DNA from: Haemaphysalis longicornis
Lineage: Eukaryota > Arthropoda > Arachnida > Ixodida > Ixodidae
NCBI GenBank assembly: GCA_013339765.2
Contig: JABSTR010001237.1
Coordinates: forward strand, 186,001-250,000
Direction of reading: 5' to 3'
DNA: 64,000 bases
A program made the translations under genes and the position numbers. Shown here in pieces: positions 9,881 to 21,693 of the stretch (the stretch's first letter is position 1; each line of letters begins with the position of its first letter). Below the pieces are notes generated by a model. That model saw nothing but the letters and a program-made list of their open reading frames with translations, was not told the DNA's origin and searched no databases.

Positions 9881-12700
9881 TGAATTTATGGTTTGCTTTA
9901 TCCGGCATCAGCGACTCTTCCTCTCCAAGTCAGCCTTAAATTAACAACCGCCTGCCATTCGTTGCGCACACACCCCCTTCCTTAATAGCGCCACCTGCCG
10001 CGAAGGACGCGGCTACCTATTTCCGCGAGCTAGTGATCGTTTGCGTCAAGGCCGGTGCTACAGCACAGCCCCGCCTTCGTTCCGTATCAACACCGGCTTG
10101 ATAGCAAAGCCCCGAAGTTCCTCAGGCGGATGGGAGCCGATCGGCAGCATCACCCAAGCGGTGCCTCCCGGCGGCATTTTATTAGGATTTTGAGAAGCAG
10201 AGCAACATTGCGACGCTGTCGCAACGCTTGGTGCAGTAGAAGGCCTTAAGCACACGAGTCAAAGATGTTGGCGGCGGCGTTCTCATCATCGGAGATGAGC
10301 CGTCAAGGAAAGAGAGAGAGCGAGTCAAGCGGCGGCATCCGTTGCTTGCATTGCGTCACCTGGGGCCCGTGCAAACCCGTGGGTGTGGGCGTGCGAGACG
10401 TCGCTTTCCTTGACCTCTCGCCTGACCCCCGGGCATGCTCGTCGGTCCCCTCGGTTCGGCTTCCCCGCAGAATTAGGCGATGGGCCTTGACCAGCGATAC
10501 GGGCAGTCATCGCTGCTGGAGGAAACGCGCCACACATTGCTCCGGCCGCCACCTGGGAGCGTCAAGGGCGAGGCCGTCACAAGGATGAAGCCAGGCGGCT
10601 GCTCCGGCGTTCACGCCAAAATTCCGGCCTATTCACGGCAGCCGGGTCGTCTTAACCGCTGAGATGTTTGAGCTTGAGCTCCGTCCGTGCAGATCGTTAG
10701 CAGAGAATTCCACTCGGAGAAGTGGAAAGGGGAAAAATGGCATGTCAAGAAGTGTGAGGGAAGGTGGCGAGGAGGCAAGGAGCCCACAAGCAGGTGTTGG
10801 GAGTGCACGCTTTTAAGAAAAAAAAAAAAAAATGCTTCATGTGGTTGGAATCGAAGTTCGGTTCCTCGCGTTACAAAACCGGCGTCTATCCGATTGCGCT
10901 ATCATTTTCTTTTCTTTATTGCACGGGGGAATACACTCAAACATGACAGTACAGGGCACTACATAGTCAAGCAAACAAACGAATGCCCCAATGTTATGAA
11001 AAGCAGAAATACTTAAATATTCAGGCAAACACACACAAGCGTTCAAAAGAGGCAACCAGTCACGTGGTAGATCGAAAGAATTAGAAGCCCTTTGTACAAG
11101 CGCCAGTTTTTCGGATATATGACTTGGTTGATCTTGGTGGCTCAGCATGCTTATCACATAAGCGACATCGCCACAGACTGTACAAACCAATCAAAACCAA
11201 CATGTCATAACGTGGCTCACCAGAATAGCCTAATGGCGAAAAATGCCATTGAGAAAGGCATGATATACATGTCTTTTCTCAGTGTTCACTGCAAAATGTA
11301 CCAGAAAAAGACAACATATCTGCAATCTTCAAAACAGTGATCAATTGTCTTTGGTCGAGAACGGAGCCGATAATCTGTCGACGAAGCTATAAACAGACCC
11401 TGGTCTTTCGTGCAAGTTTTAAAAGGGAGCGTACCGATGTGTAACTTAAAGAAAAAATGTTTTAACACCTAGCCGAACACACATTGTACGCACTCTGTTG
11501 AGGACGTGCTGATGATGATGATGGTTGGGTTTATTGACGCAAGGCCGACTATGGGCAAAGAGCGCCAAAGAAGAAGTTACTAAAGTTTGATGAGAACCTA
11601 AACACTAAAACATGTGACTGAAAGTAGAGGTGATGCAAAGCAAAAGACAATGGAGATGGCTGATGTATAGGGCCAGGATGATTACACGTGATATGACAAG
11701 AGCTGCAGAAAGTTAACCTCAGCTAAAAACTTAAAAAATACGCTGACTAGAAAACATTTGTTCATCGGCTAAAAAGTATGATGGGTGCAAAGGAATGTAT
11801 CGTCTGTATAATTCAGGGAAATGTTTGTGTCGTGTTGTGTCAAGTGCCTTGCATGTGATTAGTATGTGGACTACGTCTTGGTATACGGACACTGGAGGCA
11901 TGGAACACGATAAAAAAGGCATGAGAAAAAGCCCAGAAACCAGGGCATCGGAAATAGACTCGCGCGAAGCATTAAATATGTACTCAATTCACCGTAAACT
12001 TGCACGATTGCACAGGAGTTATCAAATTAGGAGAGAATGTATCAAATCTTGCTTCTCAACAGTACACCAGACGGGTCAGTGCGTAAAAGGAAAAGATTCA
12101 GCCACTGTGTGGTTTCCGCCTGCGAGAAAGAGCGCAGCACGTCACGAACGGCAAACAGAAATCTCGCCAGAACTCATTACTGCGTGACCTGAGCCACGAG
12201 GAATCATTACTCACGTGCATACCTCGGGTGCACCTTCAGCGAGATTGCTATGTTGACTCTACGCTTACGTCTTCTGTCGGTACACAGCAAACGGGCGAAC
12301 GCAGCAGGTCGAAACATTCCGGAATCTTGATTAATGACGCATCCATGTAGCCTCTGGTGAGAAAACAAGCTCTTGTTTTTTTTTTCTATTTTCTTTTCTT
12401 TTTTGACGAGTAACTCGCATGTGCGAGCCCTCCTTCCGACTTTGCCATTTCCGCTGCCATCTCCTCGCGTGCGCGATACGAATCGCAGGTACCAGCTTTA
12501 GGCGCGCACGCCTCAATTCAGAAAGCCTGTCGTGGTGCGAAAATGTACGACCTACATGGCTGTACATCATCGCACAGCACGCTGTCTTCGCACGCGCCTA
12601 TAAGTCCGCTATGCAGGCACCGACAGCGTCGTTGGTGACTGGCCCGTTGTACAGACAACGTTACAATAAATACTACAACCTGCATGACTGGAGACATAAG
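9881..12700. other. Largely unrecognised sequence
   Basis: About 9960-10660 is GC-rich with short unassigned frames. An A14 run lies near 10818-10832. Near 11505-11530 a (GAT)n run followed by GGTTTATTGACGC looks like a LINE 3' end on the minus strand, but there is no protein support. About 12370-12410 is T-rich. No gene or transposase was recognised. Confidence 0.35.
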
Positions 12701-12713
12701 TTCGTTTTTTAAC

Positions 12714-13450
12714 AGCGAAGCTGTTTGGCAAATCGTAATTTTTCGTGTCCGCAGTTAAAAATGCCGAGAAATTGCCGAGCACGCACACGTGAGCGCGGGC
12801 CTCGCAGGGAACGCCCGGCAGTTAACAAAGCGAAAAAAAAAAAATGCCTAGCGCTAGTGTGTGCGTGCGCCTCGAGACGAACGAGTGCAGGTTTGGCAAG
12901 CCAAGCGTACCCACTAAGGGACATTGGCCAAAATTTCGGCGACCGCCCAGAAGTAAAAAAAAAAAACACAATAAAATGTCGAGCGCTCGTGTGTGCGTGC
13001 CTCGCGGCGACCGCCCGGCGTCTCCAGCGCACGCTTGTCAAGAAAAGCATACCCACTTACGGAGATTGACGACGACTTGTCCAAAAAAAAAACCTCCCAA
13101 AAACTCCAGTTTTCGCCGTGATCGTGGCGATATTTGCTCGGAACGAGAAATACTCCAGTGTTCGCCGTAATCATGGCGACATTTGCTCGGAACGAGAAAC
13201 ACCGTCGTACCGTGAGCCCCTCCAAGGTGATGTCCAATAATTATCACTTCCAAAATAATGAATGAAGAAGCTCACACCTATAGAAACAATTAAGGTCGCT
13301 GCGGCAGCGAAGAAGAAGCAAATCGGCAGCAATCGTGGACTTAAACGTTCGTGATGGTCGCGAAGGTTGCGCACAGCTTCGCTACCTTCAAGTCCTACCC
13401 GTTACCCTGAGCTTCCTTCATTTTTTATTTACAGTAGTTATTAGCGTCAG
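12714..13450 (-). repeat. Interspersed repeat B, copy 1
   Basis: One end is the 15-bp hairpin AACAGCGAAGCTGTT followed by TGGCAAATCGTAATTTTTCG. The same end, inverted, closes the copy at 46940-47455. The other end contains GGTAGCGAAGCTGTGCGC (reverse strand). Internal tandem structure includes a 49-bp unit twice at 13104-13201 and a longer GTGTGTGCGTGC-containing unit twice. No coding capacity is recognised and the class is unknown. Confidence 0.7.
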
Positions 13451-13675
13451 ATCCCTGTGTAGACCCCCCCCACCCCAGCTCACGATGCTTTCATTTGTAA
13501 ACTCATCCACACCGCTATATCAGGTATACCATTGGTGTTAAGTCAGATGTTTCTTTGTGGTAAGCGGCGGCGTTATTGTGACGACCCCAGAAAGAAGAAG
13601 CCGTACGAGAAGGAGCTGCAGGGCATCGAGCGGGAAGCCTCGCAACTCTTGAGCCGTTCAGTAAGCGCGGAGGGA

Positions 13676-13866
13676 CCGCCGCGGTGGCTCAGTGGCTAAG
13701 GCGTTGTGCAGCTGAGCCCAAGGTGTCGGGTTCGATCACGGACGTGGTGGCTGCTTTTCAGAGAGAGGCAAAATGCGAGAACGCCCGTGTGTTGAGCTTT
13801 AGGCACTCGTTAAAGATGTCCAGGTGGTCGAAATTACTCCGGAGCCCTCCACTACTACGCGCCACA
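13676..13866 (+). mobile_element. tRNA-headed SINE, 3'-incomplete copy
   Basis: CCGCCGCGGTGGCTCAGTGG head with box A intact. Box B is GGTTCGATCAC, mutated at its end. The body runs through AAAGATGTCCAGGTGGTCG to GGAGCCCTCCACTACTACGC, then the match stops. Older or more decayed than the 6713 copy. No TSD was found. Confidence 0.8.
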
Positions 13867-14198
13867 GTCCATTCACGTGCGGGGAAATGGCGCATCGGGC
13901 GCAGCTACTGTCGAGTGCAGCCGTCTGTTGCAATACGGGCGTGCAATAGACGAGGCTCGTAGCTTCCTAACTAGTTAGTCAGGCAGTTTCTTCCCTGCAA
14001 TTGCACCCCATGTGGTGACGAAAAGTAGGACAGCACGCACACCACACACTTTACTATCGGCTACCAATAGACCCTATGCAAAATGCGCCCCGCCATCTCA
14101 CGTCGACTCCGGTAACTAGGTCCGCCATTTTGGTGCGGTCGTTTGAAACCGAAACCAATTAGCAAAACATAGAAGGCGGGCATTGACCGCTCTTGGTG

Positions 14199-14274
14199 AT
14201 GGACTACAATGCCGGAGCATTGCTTCGTGCCGCAGAGCACGCAATGCAGAATTACCGGTTCAAATGGAGAAAAG
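14199..14274 (+). CDS. Candidate first exon, unknown protein
   Basis: ATG followed by 25 codons (MDYNAGALLRAAEHAMQNYR then FKWRK) ending at AAAAG followed by GTACGTGA, a good splice-donor match. Only this short segment can be read and no acceptor was found. It sits 135 bp inside the left end of the possible TIR element, so it may be the start of that element's gene. Very uncertain. Confidence 0.2.
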
Positions 14275-15334
14275 GTACGTGAAGTTCCACGCTTTTGAAC
14301 GAACTTTGTGACGCGAACTGTGCCGGCGCGAGCAACGTTTGTGACACGCTGGGCGCGGTGCGCTTGGAGCGTATATTTGTCGTTGGTTCGCTAAGCGCGG
14401 GGTTCCGTAGTCGCTGTCCGTATGAAAAATACAGCTGCGTTGGAGTTCTCTTGTCCAGCCTTTGTATTCTAAATGAAGCCTGAGCGTGCGCCGCCTATTC
14501 ACGCGACTGACAGCGGCGCTCGACCGGGAAAACAGTACCACACGTTGCCAAAATTAGGCTGTTTCTTTACTCGTCCCTGTGGCTCTGCGCCCGCTTCATT
14601 TCATTGTTAAATGGTACCGCTTAGCCCCTACACGAGCCTTTATCTTACCTAGGGCTGTAAACAAACTTTTCTTGCCGCACTACGCCGTCGAAAATTTCCT
14701 CTGTGGCGGGCGCGCACGGTATGGGAGTGTTGTTGGTTTCTTTACGTTGCATTTAGCCGCGTGTCGTTGCAGAAGTGGCGAACGCTGTTTTATGATGATC
14801 TAACGGTGGAAAATTCGAGCTTTTGCACTTGGTTCCCGATTTTCCGGGCTGAAAGGTTTGTTGTTACGTCAAGTTAACTTGGTGCCCATTGTCATTCCAG
14901 CAACGATGTATTTACTGTCGAATATTTTGCGACTAAAATACACACTCACTCCTCTAGTTTGTCACTCGCTGCATGCATGCCTCCGACATAATGATAGTGT
15001 CCATTGATGTAGGTAGCTGAGACAATTTTCAAGTTTTATTCAAAAAAGAAAACGGCCACAGTTGCATCAGGCTGCCGCGCATCAGCCTGAGAGCTTTTGC
15101 GTTTTTTGTATCCACAGTGAAAATCCCAGTAAATTAAACTACTTCGCTGATTTATAGCGCGTGCAGTATAGCAAACTGTGGATATAAATGGAACAAAAAG
15201 AAGCATTCGCGCACCCCTGCATGTCGCGGTCTAGTAAACGCGACGTTGCCCAGCCTCTGCGTGCTCCTGAATGCTTGCTGGTAGCTCATAGGTGACCCTT
15301 CAGGTGCCATGCCAGTCCTTGTTTCTGTCACTGG

Positions 15335-15335
<1 letters not shown>

Positions 15336-15367
<32 letters not shown>
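15336..15367. repeat. 32-nt poly-G run plus (AGG)n
   Basis: Thirty-two consecutive G, then AGGAGGAGGAGGAGC. Strong G-quadruplex potential on the plus strand. Overlapping poly-Gly or poly-Pro frames are artefacts. Confidence 0.95.
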
Positions 15368-15368
<1 letters not shown>

Positions 15369-16199
15369 GGAGGAGGAGGAGCGGGTGGCCAGCACAACTG
15401 GGGCAAAAAACTCATTCCCAAGGCTACCAAGTTTTCTCCCAAGCGCCTGCACGGCACTTCCTGTACTCGACGTGCATCGAACAGACGCATTTGCGAGGGA
15501 AGGGAGGGGCCATTTTATCGCGGGCTTCTCCAGTCAATGTTTTGGACACTCGCTGGCTTGATGCCCTGCTGTCTCGGACGTCCCGACTGTTGTGGCAGCT
15601 CAGTGCACGCAAGCTTTGGTGGCGCCTCTTAAAACCTTCGGCTTGCAAGAGGGCGAGTAGGTGCACAGCAGCCAGGATGTGACTCCATGCTCCACTGCAA
15701 CCCGCCGGGCACTCGCACGATGCCTCCCCAATCGCCCTACTGTCCGTCTCAAAGGTGAGGCACACAACTTAGGGCCGGCCACTTTTCTTCTGGGAGCGAA
15801 AGCAGCTGCTGAGCACATGGATGAGGCCCAACCTGCAAGAACAGAGAGAGTATAAGTAAATAACACTCAGTGAAGAACAGGACTAGTCCGCTACAGTTTA
15901 TGGTAAAGAGCAGAAAGAAGTGGCCGCAAGGAACAGACTCAAAATGACCAGATTTTGTTTTCCTTAACATTGTTGCAAGGGCAATAATCTACACCTGAAA
16001 CAGCAATGATGTCAAAATTGTTTGTCAAGTTCGATCGTGCAAGTATCTCTGCATGCTTTGTTAATGCATTTTTCAAGAGAGGAAGTTTAACATTTAAAAC
16101 CTCAGCGTGGGTAATGATACCAGTACCCGCATAATCGTGTTCGTCATAACTTAAGCAAGCAATAATATGATTATCTGGAACTCACTTCCAGAATCTTTC

Positions 16200-16291
16200 G
16201 AGATAAACAGGTAAACATTCGGGCTATACCGATGACCCATCGAATTAAAAAAAATCTAGTTCAGTGAGTTCGAGCTAACGAGGTTTTACTG
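16200..16291. mobile_element. Single Tigger-like terminus
   Basis: GAGTTCGAGCTAACGAGG then TTTTACTG followed by TA matches, in reverse complement, CAGTAAAACCTCG-type Tigger/pogo tips such as the one at 43045. I did not find its partner end. Confidence 0.45.
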
Positions 16292-16776
16292 TATTGTCTA
16301 TTCGTGCACACCAAAAACATGCGCTTTAAAACAAACACAAACCACCCCCACCGCCAAAAAAGGAGAAGAAAGACACACAAACAGATTTTTGCGCAGAACA
16401 TGCGCAATAAATAATGAAAACACACAAAAAAAGAAAATTCAAGGCATATGTGCGCTTTTTGTAGTTGACTTCGCCGCAAAGCACGATTGCTTTGCGGCAA
16501 ACGCGCGGGCGGACGACCGTCACGGAAAACGGCCGCAACCTTCACGTTAACATCTTCGCCAAAAATCATCCCGTAAATTCGATGTACAGCATTTGAAAAT
16601 ACCTAATCCACCCACTAGCGGTATGGTCTGGCGATTGTCGCTTTCCTCTTTCAGAGTTACTGCAACATGGTCGCCGCTGCGCATTTGCATGGTAAACAAC
16701 GGTGAACAAAGTGCCATACAAAATGCTCATACCGGTTAACTCGCGTCAAGTAAAAAACAAAGAAGGATTTACTTAC

Positions 16777-17022
16777 TGCGAGTCGCACGTGTTTGTCCGC
16801 ACCGATGAAGGCGAGCAATGCGCCTCGGTGGCTAGGCGGCATGCCCTGCTCCGCTGCCGCTCGGATGGGTCTTTGGCACGGCACCCCGAGTAGTACGAGT
16901 CTTCGGACACAGTCGGCAGCGCAGACAAGTCCTTCGTCCACAATCCGCAGTCGGGAGCCGGAAAACGCCGTCCAGTTTGAGCCATACCGCGTTACCGTCA
17001 CCTGCTCCTCCACAGTAAACAA
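16777..17022 (-). CDS. Candidate exon with splice donor, unknown protein
   Basis: Minus-strand frames run from ATGs at 17022 or 16985 to a donor-like CA|GTAAGTAAA at 16777/16776. Two frames are open and I cannot tell which, if either, is coding. No domain is recognised. It points inward from the right end of the possible TIR element, convergent with the 14199 exon. Confidence 0.18.
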
Positions 17023-17224
17023 TACGAGACTTCCCGATCGGCGCCCGTACCAATATGGCCGACGGTCTCGTTTACATCAGTGTTGCTAGATCACCAAGCA
17101 ATTTCGCATAGGGTCTATTGTTGAGTGGTTGTAGTTAGCCACGTTTTTAAATTTTTTTCTCTTTTAGCCGCTTCGCTGGGGAAGTAAGCGACTGGCTCAG
17201 AGTTATCTATCTTGGCTCTACCCC

Positions 17225-17552
17225 CCTTTCTCCCATTAGTCCTCTCACTACCCGTGTTTACGCTCCTCGCACGGGCGTCCATCGGCTGCACACTATACGC
17301 TCCCGACCTCCTCCTACTCAAAGAACAACCAGGTACACTCGGACACATCGTCGTACACTGAGAGCACAATACAAACTTGCCACCCCACTCTTTTCCATTC
17401 GAAACAGAAGAGGGGGAGATGCTAATGTCCGGCTCCCGTCTCACCGACCCGCCGCTGTTGGTTGATAGGGCAGTGTATCTCAGATGGCACACGGCTACCC
17501 GGGAAGGGGCCATCACTCCCACGAGAGCTTCGGTGCTCTAAATAGAGATTTC

Positions 17553-17594
<42 letters not shown>

Positions 17595-17600
17595 CCCCCT
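17225..17600 (+). mobile_element. 3' end of a (TC)n-tailed LINE
   Basis: Plus-strand reading contains GTLGHIVVH, FETEEGEMLMSGSRL and PPLLVDRAVYLRW, resembling the extreme C-terminus of tick I-group LINE ORF2 (TLGHI..C, ETEE, W..L-S-DL--Q--LV-RA). A stop precedes a short 3' UTR and then (TC)n at about 17553-17594. Strongly 5' truncated and decayed. Confidence 0.55.
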
Positions 17601-17999
17601 CCTCAAAAGCCACGACCGACTTTCTAATGTACCTCGACAGTACCAAAGTGACTGCAGGCTATGCGCTGAGTTTTGGAACGGGATTACTCAGGTAGAGGGG
17701 ACACGGAGAGCCACCCCGCTGGTGTAGGCCTAGCTTTGTGGCTGTCTCGCGTCGAAACAGATCACGTGGTTAGCCTGTGAAGGGTGCCCCACTGCTGGCA
17801 GGGTGTTGCTGTGGTGAAGCATCCTTTAGCTACTCCTGTCCGTCTTAAATTTACGGCCAACTGCACTCGAATTTTTCTTTGCCCCAATTTGATTCAAATA
17901 GGTATATTATGCTCTTGAAATCAGTATAACGAGATCCAAAACCTCGTAAGCACAGAGCACACTACGTGACGTCGTTCAAAGTACTCTGAGCAGACGACG
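17601..17999. other. No recognisable feature
   Basis: No motif, tail or inverted repeat that I can support. Confidence 0.35.
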
Positions 18000-18102
18000 T
18001 TTGCACCTGGCGGAGAGTCGCCGAAACGCGTTCCTAATGGCCTGTGGCGGAGAGGAGGAAGCTGTCCGTGTTGGTGGAACTCGCACTTCTCCAGCAGAAA
18101 TA

Positions 18103-18187
<85 letters not shown>
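18000..18187 (+). mobile_element. Retroelement 3' end with long (TC)n tail
   Basis: CCAGCAGAAATAAAGTCTCT enters a pure (TC)n of roughly 80 bp (about 18105-18186). AATAAAG followed immediately by TC repeats matches the 3' ends at 3390, 33150 and 48720. The upstream 100 bp is too short to identify. Confidence 0.5.
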
Positions 18188-18188
<1 letters not shown>

Positions 18189-18418
18189 AACAGCGCTCTG
18201 GTGGGCGCACGCTAGCGTTCGCCGGGAGTTTTTTTCGATGCAATGAACGAAACTATAATCCTACCTACAAACTTTACGCGCGCTTTCGATGGTTCTGGAG
18301 TTACCGAGACATTTCTAATTGAAAATAACATTTTTAAGTGCGAATGCACTTCTTAAGCGAGCCTGAAGCGTCCGCCGCCGTCCGCATAGCAACAGCTGCG
18401 GGTGCGCGCGCTCCTCGT

Positions 18419-18594
18419 CTTCCTTGGCAACGGGGGGAGATGGGCGCGCGCTGCCTGGCCGCTGACATGGCACATACCCACGTGGGGGATTGGCCAGGAA
18501 TCTCCTCCTCTTCCTTGGCAACGGGGGGAGATGGGCGCGCGCTGCCTGGCCGCTGACATGGCACATACCCACGTGGGGGATTGGCCAGGAATCG
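18419..18594. repeat. Recent 91-bp tandem duplication
   Basis: Two essentially identical copies, 18419-18509 and 18510-18594, each starting CTTCCTTGGCAACGGGGGG and ending GATTGGCCAGGAATC. They are near-identical over all the bases present, so the duplication is recent. Confidence 0.92.
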
Positions 18595-18599
18595 GGCGT

Positions 18600-19444
18600 G
18601 AGAAGGGCTAATGCACCCGCTTAAAGGAGTACTGACACGAAATTTCAAAGCTGAGATCCGCTCTAGCAATCAAGTACAACGACAACACAAATAGGTGTCT
18701 GTGAATAAATGCATCTTTCTTTCTTTGTAGTTGTATGTGTGTGTGTGATCTCTCTTTCGCGAACATTACCGAACCGCGCAAATTCAACTCGTGCATTCGC
18801 ACTTTCACATTCTTCCCCTCGGGGAAATGCGGGGAATTTTTTCGTTAAGAAAGTAGCGCTAAATGCGCACTTGCCAGTACATTTATTATTGCTATTGCAT
18901 CTGTCACAGAGAAAAAGGATTGACCATTTGCGTTTCCGGGTGCAATATTTGCCGTATTTGGGCCGGCCCAACGCCACGTCCATCCCTGAGGTCTCTGCAA
19001 AAGTTTGACAACCTAACTGGAGTTGTTTTACACGCGAGTATAAACATTTTTTTGCGCCTTTTGCCTCACTAGCTAAGTGAACCAATATCAGCCTTGCTCG
19101 TAGTAACAAATGCATCCGCACAAAGATCGGCCGTCATCTTCGTGAAGTGCGGAAGCTAACGAAACTGCTCCTCTTGGAAACGATAAGATAATTTTTTTTC
19201 GATTCCGAAATAAAGTATTTACTTTTGTAGAGAGCCAGATTTAGTTTAGTTGAAGGTAAAATGCTATCAACTGCATGCATATGTCTGGTGAAGGAAGAAA
19301 ACCGCGGTATAGATGGGTATCTTTTTTCGTGTTTTAATGCATCATCTAGCTGTCCAAGCTGACATACGGTTTCAAACCAATTTTACAATTTGATACTCGA
19401 TGTGCAGCGAGGTAAAAAACACTGGGTCGATATTGAAAAAGCTG
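18600..19444. other. Mostly unrecognised
   Basis: At 18623 TTAAAGGAGTACTGACACGA resembles the tip of a TTAA-flanked MITE, but no partner end was found. A short (TG)n lies at about 18733-18746. No coding evidence. Confidence 0.3.
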
Positions 19445-19765
19445 CTTGAACGTAATAACATAATAAAAAATGAAGGAAGCTCACACTAACTTTTCAAGAC
19501 TTGAAGGTAGCGAATCTGTACGCACCCTTCCCGACAATCACGAAGTTTTAAGTCCACGATTGCAGCCGATTTGCTTCTTCTTCGCTGCCGCAACGACCTT
19601 TTCTCCATAATTGTTGCTGCAAGTGACACCTTTTTTTTTTTTTTGAAGTGTTAATCATTCGACATCACCTTGGAGGGGCGTACGCTATGACGTGTCTTTC
19701 TCGTTGCGAACAAGTGTTAATTGCCGCGATCACGGCAAACGCTGGTCTATTTTTTTGGCCTGAAT
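19445..19765 (+). repeat. Interspersed repeat B, copy 2 (partial)
   Basis: Shares AAAAAATGAAGGAAGCTCAC, GGTAGCGAATCTGTACGC, TTGCAGCCGATTTGCTTC and CACCTTGGAGGGGCGTACGC with the 46940 copy in the same orientation. It stops before the AACAGCGAAGCTGTT end. Confidence 0.7.
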
Positions 19766-21007
19766 GGACCCTACGGGCCCATTCATTCGGCCATATTAAA
19801 ACTGAAAAAGCAGCTTTAAACGAAGATTACCTACATATGCTTATCGAGTAAAGTGCCAGAAAGAACAGATACTTTATCCTAAAAAACATATGTCGTAGGC
19901 TAACAGGGCAACTTCATGAGTCATGTTAAACGCGGGTCGCCTAGAACAAGGAGGTTGTCGTTAAAAAAAAAAAAAAGAATGAGGCAAAACAAAACGCAAT
20001 AAAAGGAATAAGTAATGAATCAGCATCGGTTAGTTTTTTGCCCAAGAAGTGGTTGTACGTAAAAGTTTTGAACGGCAAGGACTGCGAGCCCGTCTGTTGG
20101 GTCTGATGAAGTTAACCTTCATGGGATGGTTTGAGGGTGAAGGGATGTCGACGGCATCCTTCGATGGCAGAGGCTGCGCAGGTGCGCCGACGGTGGTAAA
20201 AACATCTTCGGATTCGGGATCGCGGACTACCTCGTAAAGTTTTCTTTCCATTATTTATCAGACAGGCGTAACAGTAAACCAGGAATCTGGTTTACCCCAA
20301 GAGGAGCACATAGCGGCCCCGGATGGCTTATGAGGAGGTTGCTGGAGTAAGTAATTCAGTTGGCGACGCTACGCCTGCGGAACGGCTGGACGCTGGTGCT
20401 GTCGATTTCCCCTGTCGCTGCCAACTATATTGCCACGAACCATGTATTGTTTATTTATTGTTTGTTTTTACTGCTGGGCCAAGCCCGGCTGTGTTATCTG
20501 CGTTCCAAGCTAAGCGAGGCTTCCATTCTTTATTTTTATGCGGCACGGGCTTATCACATTCAGATAAGCAGACTGTTTCGCCCTAACGTCGCTAGCCCAG
20601 AATAATCTTCTGTGATCTACAATGTTCTGGATGTGAATCGACGGTTCCAGAAACACTTGTGCCGAAAGATAAAAGCCTGCAGAGCAGACGCCGCGGCATT
20701 CGAATCGCCGGAGCTCGACTGCACGCGTCACTTTGTCGACTGCCGCTTCGCCGCCTCTGTATTCTTTGAGTTGTTAGGGGAGCACAAGTTTGCTCCAATA
20801 AACTTGTTTTCCTTGAAGACAACTGCGTCGTCTCTGGCTTCGTGACAATATGCTGAAACGACAAAAAAAAAAAAAAAGAGGGGGGGGGGGGTCATGAATT
20901 CTTCACCTTATGAACGGAAGCCGCAAGCGAGGCACACAGCGACCTTCCAGGTCCACTAACGGAGAGGAGGAAAAGCATTTGCAAGAGGTGGCAGGTGGGG
21001 CCAAAAC
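19766..21007. other. Unrecognised, with one 73-codon minus ORF
   Basis: The minus frame at 20030-20251 (starts MERKLYEVVRDPESEDVF) is Pro/Ser/Arg-rich and of unknown nature. Near 20866-20892 a run of A is followed by G12-13. No repeat assignment. Confidence 0.3.
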
Positions 21008-21440
21008 TGTTAGGGGCGAAACCCTTAGGGGCTGGGGCTGTTGGCGTCTCCTGCAGTCGTCGTTGTCGTCGTAATCGTCGTTGTAATCGTCGTCTCATGT
21101 AGTCACGGTACTAAAACACCGCGAAACTAGTTTACTCCTCGCGCAAGGACGTAACGCGTACTAAAAAAACACCGGGACACTCGTTTACGCCTCGCGCTTG
21201 AGCTCTTCGTAACTCGTACTAAGAAAACACCGGGCCAGCCGTTTACGCCTCAAGCTATAGAGCTTCGTGCAAGCTATAGAGCTTACAGCAAAGCTGTATA
21301 CCTCTACCTCCCAACGGTTTCACTTCCGTTGGCAAAAACGCCAAGGCTCCAAGAATACACTTATACACTGCACGCTTCTTCCCTCCCCAGTTTTCACGTT
21401 AGTGAAGGGGACCGGGATTTTTTTGTTAAAAGAATCTCTC
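21008..21440 (+). repeat. Interspersed repeat A, copy 2 (three internal units)
   Basis: Same order as copy 1: GGGGCTGGGGCTGTTGGCGT, TCATGTAGTCACGGTACTAA, then three tandem units with GTTTA-GCCTCGCGC cores, AGCAAAGCTGTATACCTCTA, the GGTTTCACTTCCGTTGG hairpin and an ACCGGGATTTTTTTG end. Confidence 0.72.
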
Positions 21441-21693
21441 TAGCAATACATCTCTGTACAATGGCGAAGCTTACTTTACTGGGTTTGCTGTATACGGCAC
21501 AATAGTGCATGCATTCGCTGAGTTGCTAAATTTTCCAGAATTTTTACAACCGTGACAGCTAGGCAGCAATGCACTAGAGCACACACATAGAGGCACCTTT
21601 CCCGAGCTACAAAAGAAAAGGTGTCGATCTGAGCACCCTACAACTACGGGAGGACTTATTTTGTTGATTCTGAGGTGCACTGGACTTTTTTGT

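Larger units (their letters stand above)
14065..17120. mobile_element. Possible 3-kb TIR transposon
   Basis: CAATAGACCCTATGCAAAAT at 14065 is matched in reverse complement by the end at 17101-17120, 19 of 20 positions agreeing. Further in, both ends carry CGCCATTTTGGTGCGG / GGCCATATTGGTACGG-like motifs. Candidate splice donors lie inside each end (14275 plus, 16776 minus). I could not find a convincing TSD and no transposase domain is recognised, so this may also be two separate repeats that share a palindromic tip. A poly-G run and a Tigger-like end lie inside. Confidence 0.4.

Noticed and set aside
15152..15632. Poly-Pro and poly-Gly proteins
   Set aside because: Translation of the poly-G run.
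18001..18243. SLSLSL / RERERE proteins
   Set aside because: Translation of the (TC)n tract.
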